From Gordonia sp. UBA5067 (GTDB lineage: Bacteria > Actinomycetota > Actinomycetes > Mycobacteriales > Mycobacteriaceae), in NCBI RefSeq assembly GCF_002414845.1, contig NZ_DIAX01000057.1, positions 40,181 to 64,310 of the forward strand: a DNA stretch of 24,130 bases, in the 5' to 3' direction. The translations under genes and the position numbers were made by a program. Positions 15,933 to 22,514 of the stretch are shown in pieces. The first letter of the stretch is position 1; each line of letters begins with the position of its first letter. The notes under the pieces were generated by a model. The model made no database searches. It was not told where the DNA came from and worked only from the letters and a program-made list of their open reading frames with translations.

Positions 15933-17822
15933 GACATCACGGCCATCCGTGAACAGGTCCGGATCGAGGATGTCGTCGGCGACTACGTCGCCCTGCGCCG
16001 GGCCGGCGCGGATCGGTTGACCGGGCTGTGCCCCTTCCACGATGAGAAGACGCCGTCGTTCCATGTTCGACCCAACCACGGCCATTTCCACTGCTTCGGC
16101 TGCGGCGAGGGCGGCGACGTATACACCTTCCTGCAGAAGCAGGAACACATCAGCTTCGTCGAGGCCGTCGAGCAGATGGCCGACAAGATCGGCTACCGCA
16201 TCAATTACGAGGGCGGCGGAACCAGTGTGCAGCGCGACCGCGGCACGCGCGCACGGCTCGTTGCGGCGAACGCCGCCGCCCAGAAGTTCTACGCCGAACA
16301 ACTGCGCACCCCCGAAGCGCAACCGGCGCGCGACTATTTGACCGAGCGGGACTTCGACGGCCAGGCGGCACTGGCCTTCGGGTGCGGTTACGCCCCGGCC
16401 GGCTGGGACACAATGACCAAAGCGCTCTTGTCGCAAGGGTTTGAGTTCAAGGAACTCGAGGCGGCGGGGCTGTCGAAGCAGGGTCGGCAGGGTCCGATCG
16501 ACCGCTTCCACCGTCGTCTGCTGTGGCCGATCCGCAACCTGGGCGGCGACATCATCGGCTTCGGCGCGCGAAAGCTCTACGACGACGACAACATGGGCAA
16601 GTACATGAATACGCCCGAGACGATGCTGTACAAGAAGTCGCAGGTGTTGTTCGGTCTCGACCATGCGAAGAAGAACATCGCCAAGGGTCACCAGGTCGTC
16701 ATCGTCGAGGGCTACACCGATGTCATGGCCATGCAGCTGGCCGGCGTCACCACCGCCGTCGCCAGCTGTGGTACGGCCTTCGGCGACGACCACCTCGCCC
16801 TGATCCGTCGGCTGATGATGGACGACTCGTACTACCGGGGTGAGGTGATTTACACCTTCGACGGTGACGCGGCCGGTCAAGCGGCGGCGATGAAGGCGTT
16901 CGAGGGCGAGCAGGCGATCGCGGGGCAAACCTTCGTGGCGATTGCCCCAGATGGAATGGATCCCTGCGAACTGCGCCAGCAGCACGGGGAGGCCGCCGTC
17001 CGCGACCTCGTCGCCCGACGCATCCCGATGTTCGAATTCGCCATTAAGACGCTACTCAAACAGCATGACCTCGACACCGCCGAAGGGCGGGTGAACGCAC
17101 TGCGGGAAGCCGTTCCGGTGGTGGCGCGCATCAAGGACGTCGCACTGCGTGACGAATACGCGCGCCAGCTCGCCGGCTGGGTCGGCTGGGACGAGGTGGC
17201 CCAGGTGTTGCGGCGGGTGCGCGAAGAGGCGGCGCGAAACGCCAAGCGTCGAGGCCGTCCGCAACAGCCCGGCCCGCGGCCGCGAGTACGGCCCGAAGCA
17301 TCGTCGACGCCGCCGCCCACCGCCAAGCCGTTGCCAACGGATCCACGGTTGTGGCCGCAGCGCGAGGCACTCAAGGCCGCCCTGCAGTATCCGGCGATCG
17401 CCGGGACCGTATTTGACTCGCTGCCGCTGGAGTGTTTCAGCGAGCCCGCCTACGCGTCGATCCGCGCGGCGATGCGGTCGGTCGGTGATACCGCCTCAGG
17501 GAAGGGCGGCGCGCAATGGGTTGGTGAGGTGCACCAAGCCGTCGACGACCCGGTGATCGGGCCACTGGTGACCGAACTCGCCGTCGAGCCGATGCGCGTT
17601 GACGACGACGCTGTCCCGCGCTACATCGGCTCGGTGCTGGCACGCCTTCAGGAGGTCTGGGTCGGTCAGCAGATCGCCGATATCAAGTCGAAACTGCGCC
17701 GCATGTCGCCGACGGAGGACGCCGACTCCTACAACGGGGTGTTCGGCGACCTGGTCGCCCTCGAGGCCTACCGCCGCAGCCTGCTGGAGCAGGCGGTCGA
17801 TCCGGTCGTCGAGGTGCCCTGA
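15909..17822 (+). CDS. dnaG: DNA primase DnaG
   Basis: From GTG 15909 the product is 637 residues. The zinc-binding domain has Cys41, His44, Cys62 and Cys65 (CPFH...CFGC). The TOPRIM catalytic core has the conserved Glu in VEGYTDVMA near residue 267 and the acidic pair in FDGDAAG near residues 318-320. A Pro-rich linker (about 455-480) leads to a C-terminal helicase-interaction domain beginning DPRLWPQREALKAAL. DnaG makes RNA primers for the replisome and docks on DnaB. The longer in-frame ORF upstream of 15909 crosses the promoter and is not used. Its first eight codons are shared with the UvrA2-like gene. Confidence 0.97.
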   Translation: MPGRIPDRDITAIREQVRIEDVVGDYVALRRAGADRLTGLCPFHDEKTPSFHVRPNHGHFHCFGCGEGGDVYTFLQKQEHISFVEAVEQMADKIGYRINYEGGGTSVQRDRGTRARLVAANAAAQKFYAEQLRTPEAQPARDYLTERDFDGQAALAFGCGYAPAGWDTMTKALLSQGFEFKELEAAGLSKQGRQGPIDRFHRRLLWPIRNLGGDIIGFGARKLYDDDNMGKYMNTPETMLYKKSQVLFGLDHAKKNIAKGHQVVIVEGYTDVMAMQLAGVTTAVASCGTAFGDDHLALIRRLMMDDSYYRGEVIYTFDGDAAGQAAAMKAFEGEQAIAGQTFVAIAPDGMDPCELRQQHGEAAVRDLVARRIPMFEFAIKTLLKQHDLDTAEGRVNALREAVPVVARIKDVALRDEYARQLAGWVGWDEVAQVLRRVREEAARNAKRRGRPQQPGPRPRVRPEASSTPPPTAKPLPTDPRLWPQREALKAALQYPAIAGTVFDSLPLECFSEPAYASIRAAMRSVGDTASGKGGAQWVGEVHQAVDDPVIGPLVTELAVEPMRVDDDAVPRYIGSVLARLQEVWVGQQIADIKSKLRRMSPTEDADSYNGVFGDLVALEAYRRSLLEQAVDPVVEVP

Positions 17823-17862
17823 ACCTGTTCGGTTCGGGCCTCGGTGCGGCCGTGTCATGTGA

Positions 17863-17868
17863 TGCAAT
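17863..17868 (+). promoter_or_regulatory. Weak -10-like element (TGCAAT) before the lipoprotein gene
   Basis: TGCAAT with a 6-nt spacer precedes ATG 17875. It lacks the usual A at position two, so it is weak; it is included because no ribosome site is present and the spacing fits the other genes. Confidence 0.25.
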
Positions 17869-17874
17869 GACGGT

Positions 17875-18621
17875 ATGCGCCGATGGTCCGGGATTGTGCC
17901 GATGGTGGTGTGCGCCGTGATGGTCGTGACCGGGTGCGGTGCCCGCGACCGTGCGGAGCGCAGGGCGACCGCCCCACCGCCGGCGAGGAGTTCGACTGCA
18001 CCCGCCACCACGAACCGGCCCGCCGCCGCCCCGATCGTGGTGAACACCGACGGCCTGCAGGCGGAGATCACCCCGGGGGCCATGGCGAAGTGGGCTGCGG
18101 ACGTCTCACACGGCCAGGAGGCGGCGGTAGTGGCCAAGTGCTGGACGATCGCACCTCAATACATCGCCGAACGGTACTTCGCCGAACCGGCCACGGTGGC
18201 GACGATCTTCGCGCAGCGGCCGGTGAGCGGTCAGGCCGGAGTGGCGTGGGGGCGCTACGAGTCCGCCTACGCGCACGTCCCGTGGTCGGAGGCGAAATCG
18301 GGCTATCCGTGCCCGCGCATCCGGTTGAACGCGGCGCAGCAGATCTATCCCGACGACTTCGTCGCCCATATCGCGCGGCGATTCATCCTGCGTGCCCAAG
18401 GTCGGCCGATCAACCCCGCCGACACTGCGGCGTCCTATCCGCTGGAATGCACCGTGGTGCGCGGCCCGATCGCGAACGTCGAGCGCGGTGACGTCCAACT
18501 GATCACGGTGACCAGGGAAGACCTTCCGCATGGTGATATCCGCTGGATTGTGCAAGCCGGGCTGCTGACGATGCGGATGGCGCTCGAGCCGGGGGTTGTG
18601 TGCGTGCAGGCGGCGGCGTAG
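17875..18621 (+). CDS. Putative lipoprotein of unknown function
   Basis: The 248-residue product begins with a basic N-terminus, a hydrophobic stretch and the lipobox VTGCG, so Cys21 should be lipidated and the protein anchored outside the cytoplasmic membrane. A low-complexity Ala/Pro/Thr linker follows (about 30-55). The mature domain (about 56-248) has pattern and composition of a folded protein, with Cys residues (AKCWTI, GYPCPR, LECTVV, GVVCVQ) that could form disulfides outside the cell. I recognise no family. It lies 52 nt after dnaG and 37 nt before a second lipoprotein gene. Confidence 0.8.
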   Translation: MRRWSGIVPMVVCAVMVVTGCGARDRAERRATAPPPARSSTAPATTNRPAAAPIVVNTDGLQAEITPGAMAKWAADVSHGQEAAVVAKCWTIAPQYIAERYFAEPATVATIFAQRPVSGQAGVAWGRYESAYAHVPWSEAKSGYPCPRIRLNAAQQIYPDDFVAHIARRFILRAQGRPINPADTAASYPLECTVVRGPIANVERGDVQLITVTREDLPHGDIRWIVQAGLLTMRMALEPGVVCVQAAA

Positions 18622-18658
18622 TAGCGGCGATGTCAGGGTTATCGGCAACACTGGTGCG

Positions 18659-19423
18659 ATGAGAACGACAACGAACTGGCACCTGGGTCTCGGCGCAGCG
18701 GTGACATGGTCGGTGCTGACGGCCTGTGCGGCGGCTCCGATGCCGGGAAACTCAGCAGCCGCCAACGAGTCGTCGGTACCACCGGTGTCGTCGCCCGGCC
18801 CAGCGTCGCTCGCCGACTCCGTGCCGGTGGGCCGGCCGGCGCCGAATGTTTCGGCGATGGCGGCGGCAGCACTCGCCGAACTCGGCCGCCTGCCGGTGAA
18901 AGGCAGCGCTCCGATGACGGGCTATCGCCGGTCGGCTTTTGGGCGGGCATGGTCCGACGATGTGTCGGTCGACAAGGGGCGCAACGGATGCCGGACGAGG
19001 GACGACGTGTTGCAGCGCGACCTCACCGATATTGAGATGCGGGGCCGATGCACGGTACTGAGTGGGTGGCTCGATGACCCGTACACCGCGCAGCGCCTGC
19101 GCTTCGAGCGGGGGGTGGACGTGAAACGGATCCAGATCGATCACGTCGTGGCCCTTGCCGATGCGTGGCGCACCGGCGCGCAGCAGCACTCGCCGCAGCG
19201 GCGCGTCGAATTCGCCAACGACTTGCGCAACCTGCAGGCCACCGCCGGGTGGGCGAATCAGCAGAAGGGATCGTCCAACGCCGCGTCGTGGCTCCCGCCC
19301 AACCGGTCCTTCCGGTGCACCTACGTTGCGCGCCAGATTCAGGTGAAGCGGGCCTATGACCTGTGGGTGGTCCCGCCCGAGCGTGACGCGATGCGGCGCG
19401 TGCTGACGAAGTGCGTGGGGTGA
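18659..19423 (+). CDS. HNH nuclease-domain lipoprotein (DUF1524/GmrSD-like)
   Basis: Starting at ATG 18659 the product is 254 residues. It has a signal peptide ending in the lipobox LTAC, then a Ser/Pro-rich linker, then a DUF1524-type HNH nuclease domain at about residues 100-254. Signature elements are GRNGCRTRDDVLQRDL, IQIDHVVALADAWRTGAQ with the catalytic Asp-His, FANDLRNLQAT with the central Asn, and QQKGSSNAASWLPP. Active-site residues look intact, so it should be a surface-attached or secreted nuclease for nutrient scavenging or DNA uptake; the target is unknown. Many actinobacterial homologues carry an excalibur domain on the same chain; here an excalibur protein is encoded separately at 20805-21047. 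Confidence 0.88.
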   Translation: MRTTTNWHLGLGAAVTWSVLTACAAAPMPGNSAAANESSVPPVSSPGPASLADSVPVGRPAPNVSAMAAAALAELGRLPVKGSAPMTGYRRSAFGRAWSDDVSVDKGRNGCRTRDDVLQRDLTDIEMRGRCTVLSGWLDDPYTAQRLRFERGVDVKRIQIDHVVALADAWRTGAQQHSPQRRVEFANDLRNLQATAGWANQQKGSSNAASWLPPNRSFRCTYVARQIQVKRAYDLWVVPPERDAMRRVLTKCVG

Positions 19424-19425
19424 GG

Positions 19426-19440
19426 GCCGACGCCGTCGGC
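19426..19440. terminator. Hairpin between convergent HNH and secreted-protein genes
   Basis: GCCGAC and GTCGGC form a perfect 6-bp stem with a 3-nt loop in the 16-nt gap between the two stop codons. There is no T-tract, so termination is inferred from position only. Confidence 0.35.
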
Positions 19441-19877
19441 TAGGCCCCGAAGCACGCCGATCCGGTGTTGAATCCCGACGTGACCGGGAACGGCGCAGTC
19501 TGCTTCGTGACGCCGTTCTGGATGGCGACGGCGCGCATCGTGCCGACGCGGGTCGCGAGCCACTCGCCTTCGACGACGCGCTTCTGGTCGGTGCGCCGCT
19601 CGTTTCGGGTAGCGAGACGACTGACCACCTGGCCGTGCTCATCGACGATCAGGAGCTGTACCGGGGCAGTGTGGTCGGTCACGACCACGGACACGTTGTA
19701 CGTGCAGCCGGTGCCGCGATTGCCGGTGAACATTGTCGGCGAGACGTTCGGGCCCACCGACGGGACCGCTTGGGCTGGTTGAGCAGCGATAGTCGTACCG
19801 ATGCCGATGGCGGTACACGCGAGTGAGACCGCGACGACGGCTGGCAGGGCTCGGCGTTGCCGAAGTGACGCATTCAT
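19440..19877 (-). CDS. Small secreted protein of unknown function
   Basis: The 145-residue product has a clear Sec signal peptide: basic MNASLRQRR, a hydrophobic core, and a likely cleavage site after the AQPAQA region near residue 37. The mature part of about 105 residues reads as beta-rich (CTYNVSVVVTDHTAPVQLLIVDEHG) with two Cys, one near its start and one four residues before the end, which could be disulfide-linked. I do not recognise the family. ATG 19877 is preceded at 7 nt by CATCCT, a weak leaderless-type -10. It is convergent with the HNH gene. Confidence 0.8.
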   Translation of the reverse strand: MNASLRQRRALPAVVAVSLACTAIGIGTTIAAQPAQAVPSVGPNVSPTMFTGNRGTGCTYNVSVVVTDHTAPVQLLIVDEHGQVVSRLATRNERRTDQKRVVEGEWLATRVGTMRAVAIQNGVTKQTAPFPVTSGFNTGSACFGA

Positions 19878-19908
19878 GGCTATGAGGATGCCATGAGCGG
19901 GGATGGCC

Positions 19909-19942
19909 GAGGCCAGAACCCGGGTGTCCGGATCCTGGCCTC
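19909..19942 (-). terminator. Long hairpin downstream of the CAU tRNA
   Basis: GAGGCCAG (19909-19916) pairs perfectly with CTGGCCTC (19935-19942), with an inner CCGG/CCGG pairing. It lies about 60 nt beyond the tRNA 3' end on the minus strand and just upstream of the secreted-protein gene. No T-tract follows, so it may be a T-less actinobacterial terminator or a cis-regulatory stem. Confidence 0.35.
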
Positions 19943-20001
19943 GTAGCCGCGAGATGTTGTGCCGCTTCTGGTGTTCGCGGGCCCTGAGGCGGGGGCGGAG
20001 G

Positions 20002-20075
20002 TGGGGCGACCGGGGCTCGAACCCGGGACCAGCGGATTATGAGTCCGCGGCTCTAACCAACTGAGCTATCGCCCC
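20002..20075 (-). tRNA. tRNA with CAU anticodon (elongator Met or Ile2)
   Basis: The minus strand folds as a full cloverleaf of 74 nt: acceptor GGGGCGA/TCGCCCC, D-arm GCTC/GAGC with AGTTGGTTA loop, anticodon stem GCGGA/TCCGC with loop CTCATAA (anticodon at 20039-20041), variable loop TGGTC, T-arm CCGGG/CCCGG with TTCGAGC, and A73. ACC follows at the 3' end but a complete CCA is not encoded. A CAU anticodon can be elongator Met or, if the C is converted to lysidine by TilS, Ile2 reading AUA. It is not the initiator, because the acceptor 1-72 pair (G-C) is intact and there is no run of three G-C pairs at the base of the anticodon stem. Confidence 0.93.
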
Positions 20076-20115
20076 GCGGGCGAAACGCCCAGTGGCAAAG
20101 CCTACCGGCAGCGGA

Positions 20116-20607
20116 TCAGTCGTTGTCGGCGAGGACCTCGTCGACGAACGTGCGGATCCGCCGACGCAGGGCGGCGACCCGGTCCGCGCGGACGGCATCG
20201 AGATCGGTTCCGCGGTGGTAGGCCGGCGGCAACTGGCGGGCGTGACGGGAGCAACCGAACCGCTCGCAGATCAGGATGCCCAGCGTCGACCCACGCCGGC
20301 CGGCCGCTCCCGCGCGGCGCACCGTGTAGAGCACCGCGGCCTCGGTGAGATTGACGTCGGTGCACCAGGAACACATGGCCCGCCCGCGTGGCGTCGCGGT
20401 CGCACGGGTGAGGAGCAGGGCCACGACTCCGTCGGTCTGCTCGACGACCAGGTAGGCGCGCCGGGGGATCTTGGGGTCGCGCCAGCCGAGGAAGTCGAGG
20501 CCGGCGAAGTTGATTGAGCCCAGATCGGGATAGGTGACCCGGGCGACCTCGCTGCGCGTGGCGCCGCGAAATGCGGACCGGATCATTGCTGACGAGAGTT
20601 CTTGCAT
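20116..20607 (-). CDS. FBP-domain protein (FusB-like EF-G-binding zinc protein)
   Basis: The 163-residue product matches the FBP C-terminal treble-clef domain found in FusB-type proteins and their actinobacterial relatives: FLGWRDPKIPRRAYLVVE, then CSWC (Cys79, Cys82) and CERFGC (Cys114, Cys119), a four-Cys zinc site. Staphylococcal FusB binds EF-G and frees it from fusidic-acid-stalled ribosomes; actinobacterial FBP proteins are less studied, so the role here is inferred. ATG 20607 has no clear Shine-Dalgarno sequence and no -10 at leaderless spacing. Upstream are two strong hairpins and a possible 17-codon leader ORF, suggesting attenuation control. The Arg-rich C-terminus could contact rRNA. 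Confidence 0.88.
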   Translation of the reverse strand: MQELSSAMIRSAFRGATRSEVARVTYPDLGSINFAGLDFLGWRDPKIPRRAYLVVEQTDGVVALLLTRATATPRGRAMCSWCTDVNLTEAAVLYTVRRAGAAGRRGSTLGILICERFGCSRHARQLPPAYHRGTDLDAVRADRVAALRRRIRTFVDEVLADND

Positions 20608-20626
20608 GACGTGGACCAGACTGTGA

Positions 20627-20690
20627 GGCCGACGCGAGGAGTCGGCTACCGATTGAGGGCAGCTGTGGCCGGCCGATCAGCGTGATCGGC
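20627..20690 (-). promoter_or_regulatory. Two hairpins in the leader of the FusB-like gene (possible attenuator)
   Basis: Hairpin 1 (20672-20690): GCCGATCA and TGATCGGC, a perfect 8-bp stem with a 3-nt loop. Hairpin 2 (20628-20646): GCCGAC and GTCGGC, a 6-bp stem with a 7-nt loop. The GCCGA and TCGGC arms of the two can pair alternatively. They lie between the 17-codon ORF and the start of the FusB-like gene. Confidence 0.4.
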
Positions 20691-20701
20691 GCGGGGCGCG
20701 G

Positions 20702-20755
20702 TCAACTGTTTCGGGCGCAGTGCGCGCCGAACTCCTCGAAACGGGGGATGCTCAC
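20702..20755 (-). CDS. Possible 17-codon leaderless leader ORF upstream of the FusB-like gene
   Basis: On the minus strand TACCCT (20767-20762) is followed after 6 nt by GTG, then 16 sense codons (VSIPRFEEFGAHCARNS) and TGA at 20704-20702. Third positions are mostly G/C. The stop lies 94 nt before the FusB-like gene and just before two hairpins. It is too short to be sure of; codon pattern, promoter geometry and position are the support. Confidence 0.3.
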   Translation of the reverse strand: MSIPRFEEFGAHCARNS

Positions 20756-20761
20756 GATGCC

Positions 20762-20767
20762 AGGGTA
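20762..20767 (-). promoter_or_regulatory. Putative -10 element (TACCCT) for the leader ORF and FusB-like gene
   Basis: TANNNT match with a 6-nt spacer to GTG 20755. If real, the FusB-like mRNA has an untranslated or leader-coding region of about 148 nt. Confidence 0.35.
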
Positions 20768-20804
20768 GCGCACGCGGGGGACTGCTTCAGCAGGCGCAGG
20801 ATTG

Positions 20805-21047
20805 CTAGGGCTTCGGCTCGCAGGCGATGCCGTCGCCGTCACGGTCGAGTTTCGAACTGTAGCCGTCGTCACCCTTGCGGATCGGTGCATTCCCGTCGGC
20901 GCGCGCCTCGTCGCAGTTCTTGTATGTCTTGACCTGGGTCGCGCCGGGTAGCGGGGCGGCGTGCGCGGTGGCGGTGAGGACGATCGGGGCGAAACCGGCT
21001 GCCGCGACGGCCAAGGTGCTGAGGGCTTTCGCCAGGTGAGTGGTCAT
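20805..21047 (-). CDS. Secreted excalibur-domain (calcium-binding) protein
   Basis: I start at ATG 21047 (MTTHLAKALSTLAVAAAG), which gives an 80-residue preprotein; the longer ORF up to 21218 crosses a promoter and the neighbouring gene. Residues 1-31 are a Sec signal peptide ending near AHA. The mature part is one excalibur domain: YKNCDEARADGNAPI, then the EF-hand-like loop DRDGDGIACE, with two Cys expected to pair. Excalibur domains bind calcium outside the cell and often accompany extracellular nucleases, such as the HNH lipoprotein 1.4 kb away. The -10 TATGCT 6 nt before the ATG indicates a leaderless transcript. Confidence 0.88.
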   Translation of the reverse strand: MTTHLAKALSTLAVAAAGFAPIVLTATAHAAPLPGATQVKTYKNCDEARADGNAPIRKGDDGYSSKLDRDGDGIACEPKP

Positions 21048-21053
21048 CCGGCC

Positions 21054-21059
21054 AGCATA
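21054..21059 (-). promoter_or_regulatory. Putative -10 element (TATGCT), leaderless excalibur gene
   Basis: TATGCT with a 6-nt spacer precedes ATG 21047 on the minus strand. It decides the start of that gene against the longer ORF. It lies in the 31-bp gap after the ThrE-type gene. Confidence 0.55.
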
Positions 21060-21078
21060 ACCTGACCGGTTTGTCGTA

Positions 21079-22476
21079 TTACGTGCGTCGTCGATATCGG
21101 GTGATGCCCCTGGGCAGGTGGGGCTGGCGCAGCGTACGGGCGATGAACTCCCCGAGCGTGACGCCAGCGGCGAGGGCGCAGCCGATGAGAACGGCGGTAG
21201 CCATCTCGCGACCGCCACCGGTGCCGGTCATCAGGCCGTACATCCCGCGGTAGATCGCGCTACCGGGCAGCAGCGGGGTGATACCTGCGACGGCGATAAC
21301 CAGCGGGGGGGTCAATGCTCGACGTGCGGCGAGGCCACCGAGCAGACCGACGATGATCGCCGCAATGGCGTAACTGAAGACCGGCCCGAGGCTGGTCAGG
21401 TACAAGGCGCCGGTGACACCGGCGCCGATCGCGCCGGCGAAGAACGCGGCGGAGAGCGCGCGGCGCTCGGCATAGCTGGCCAGGGCGAATGCCACCGCAG
21501 CAATGGCGCCACCGATGATGCGGGCCGGGACGTCGGCCGCACCGAACGGCGCCACCGTCGTCAGCGACGGCAGATTCACGTCGAATACCCCGACAAAGCG
21601 GACCGAGAGTGCCACACCCACGAGGATTCCGCCGGTCATCACCAGTACCTCGGTTACCCGGGCCGTCCCGGTGATCGGTGCGCCGGTGATGGCATCCTGG
21701 ACGGCTCCCACCAGCGTGAGGCCCGAGAGCAGGACGATGATCCCCGCGGCGATGATCTGTGCGGGCCGAAAGCCCAGCCCGCTGCCCTGCAGCGCCGGAT
21801 AGAGGAGGGCGGCCGGCAACACCGCGAGAAAGCCGCCGGTCAGCTGCTGGAAAAAGGGTGGCGTGCCGATGCGGTTGAGCCGCCGATTCACCGCGACGAT
21901 CACGATCGTGGTGGCGAAGGCGGTCAGCCACACGACCCACGTGCCGCCCAGGTAGATGCCGACACCGAGGGCCATGAGCCCCCACGCGAAGGTGGAGACC
22001 CAGTGCGGATAGGGGTGCGGTGCGGCGGAGATATCGTCGACGATCGCGTGGGCGGTTGCCGGGGTGATCGACAGCCGCCGGATCTTGCGCACCAGGCGGT
22101 CCACCTGGGCCAGTCGGGTGAAGTCCAATGAACGGTAGTACACCGATCGTGAGGCGGTGATCGGCGGCAACGTGGGGCCGCGGCGGGCGCAGATCAAAAT
22201 GGTGTTGAAGGTGACGTCCACATCGACGTCGTCGAGGCCGTAGATGGCGGCGACGAACTCCACTTGGTGCCTGGTGTCGATGGCGCCGGTCCCCGCGTCG
22301 AGGAGCACCGCCCCGATCCGGGCTGCGAGGTCGATAACCTCGGTGATGGCGGCTTCGTCGCGCAGGTCGATCGGGCGGCGCGGCGCGATGACGATACGGC
22401 CGGGTTCGATGGTGTCGATGGTGGCCGGGCGGGGGCCGGCCAGACGATGCAGGCCGCGGCGGAGATAGTCGAGCAT
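21079..22476 (-). CDS. Threonine/serine exporter family membrane protein (ThrE-like)
   Basis: I start at ATG 22476 (MLDYLRRGLHRLAG), preceded by GGGAAGG at 7 nt, giving 465 residues; the same frame happens to stay open for 985 codons through the cyclase gene but that part is a shadow. Residues about 35-180 form the cytoplasmic ThrE N-terminal domain (EVIDLAARIGAVLLDAGTG, VDVTFNTILI, VYYRSLDFTRLAQVDRLVR). About ten transmembrane helices follow from residue 190, with GITPLLPGSAIYRGMYGLMTG near the C-terminus typical of the second ThrE module. The family exports threonine and serine in Corynebacterium; substrate is inferred. It lies 38 nt after the adenylate cyclase and is probably co-transcribed with it. 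Confidence 0.9.
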   Translation of the reverse strand: MLDYLRRGLHRLAGPRPATIDTIEPGRIVIAPRRPIDLRDEAAITEVIDLAARIGAVLLDAGTGAIDTRHQVEFVAAIYGLDDVDVDVTFNTILICARRGPTLPPITASRSVYYRSLDFTRLAQVDRLVRKIRRLSITPATAHAIVDDISAAPHPYPHWVSTFAWGLMALGVGIYLGGTWVVWLTAFATTIVIVAVNRRLNRIGTPPFFQQLTGGFLAVLPAALLYPALQGSGLGFRPAQIIAAGIIVLLSGLTLVGAVQDAITGAPITGTARVTEVLVMTGGILVGVALSVRFVGVFDVNLPSLTTVAPFGAADVPARIIGGAIAAVAFALASYAERRALSAAFFAGAIGAGVTGALYLTSLGPVFSYAIAAIIVGLLGGLAARRALTPPLVIAVAGITPLLPGSAIYRGMYGLMTGTGGGREMATAVLIGCALAAGVTLGEFIARTLRQPHLPRGITRYRRRT

Positions 22477-22514
22477 GTGGCCGCCTTCCCGGGCGTTGCG
22501 CGTCTGTGTCGAGT

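Noticed and set aside
20092..20517. 141-codon plus-strand ORF opposite the FusB-like gene
   Set aside because: The minus-strand frame has the four-Cys zinc motif and family pattern; the plus-strand frame is an acidic/Gly-rich shadow.
20702..20890. 62-codon minus-strand ORF crossing the excalibur gene
   Set aside because: Its first two thirds are antiframe to the excalibur gene. Only the last 17 codons, behind a -10 element, were kept as a possible leader ORF.
21048..21218. N-terminal extension of the excalibur protein
   Set aside because: It runs through the promoter and into the ThrE-type 3' end; ATG 21047 gives a proper signal peptide.
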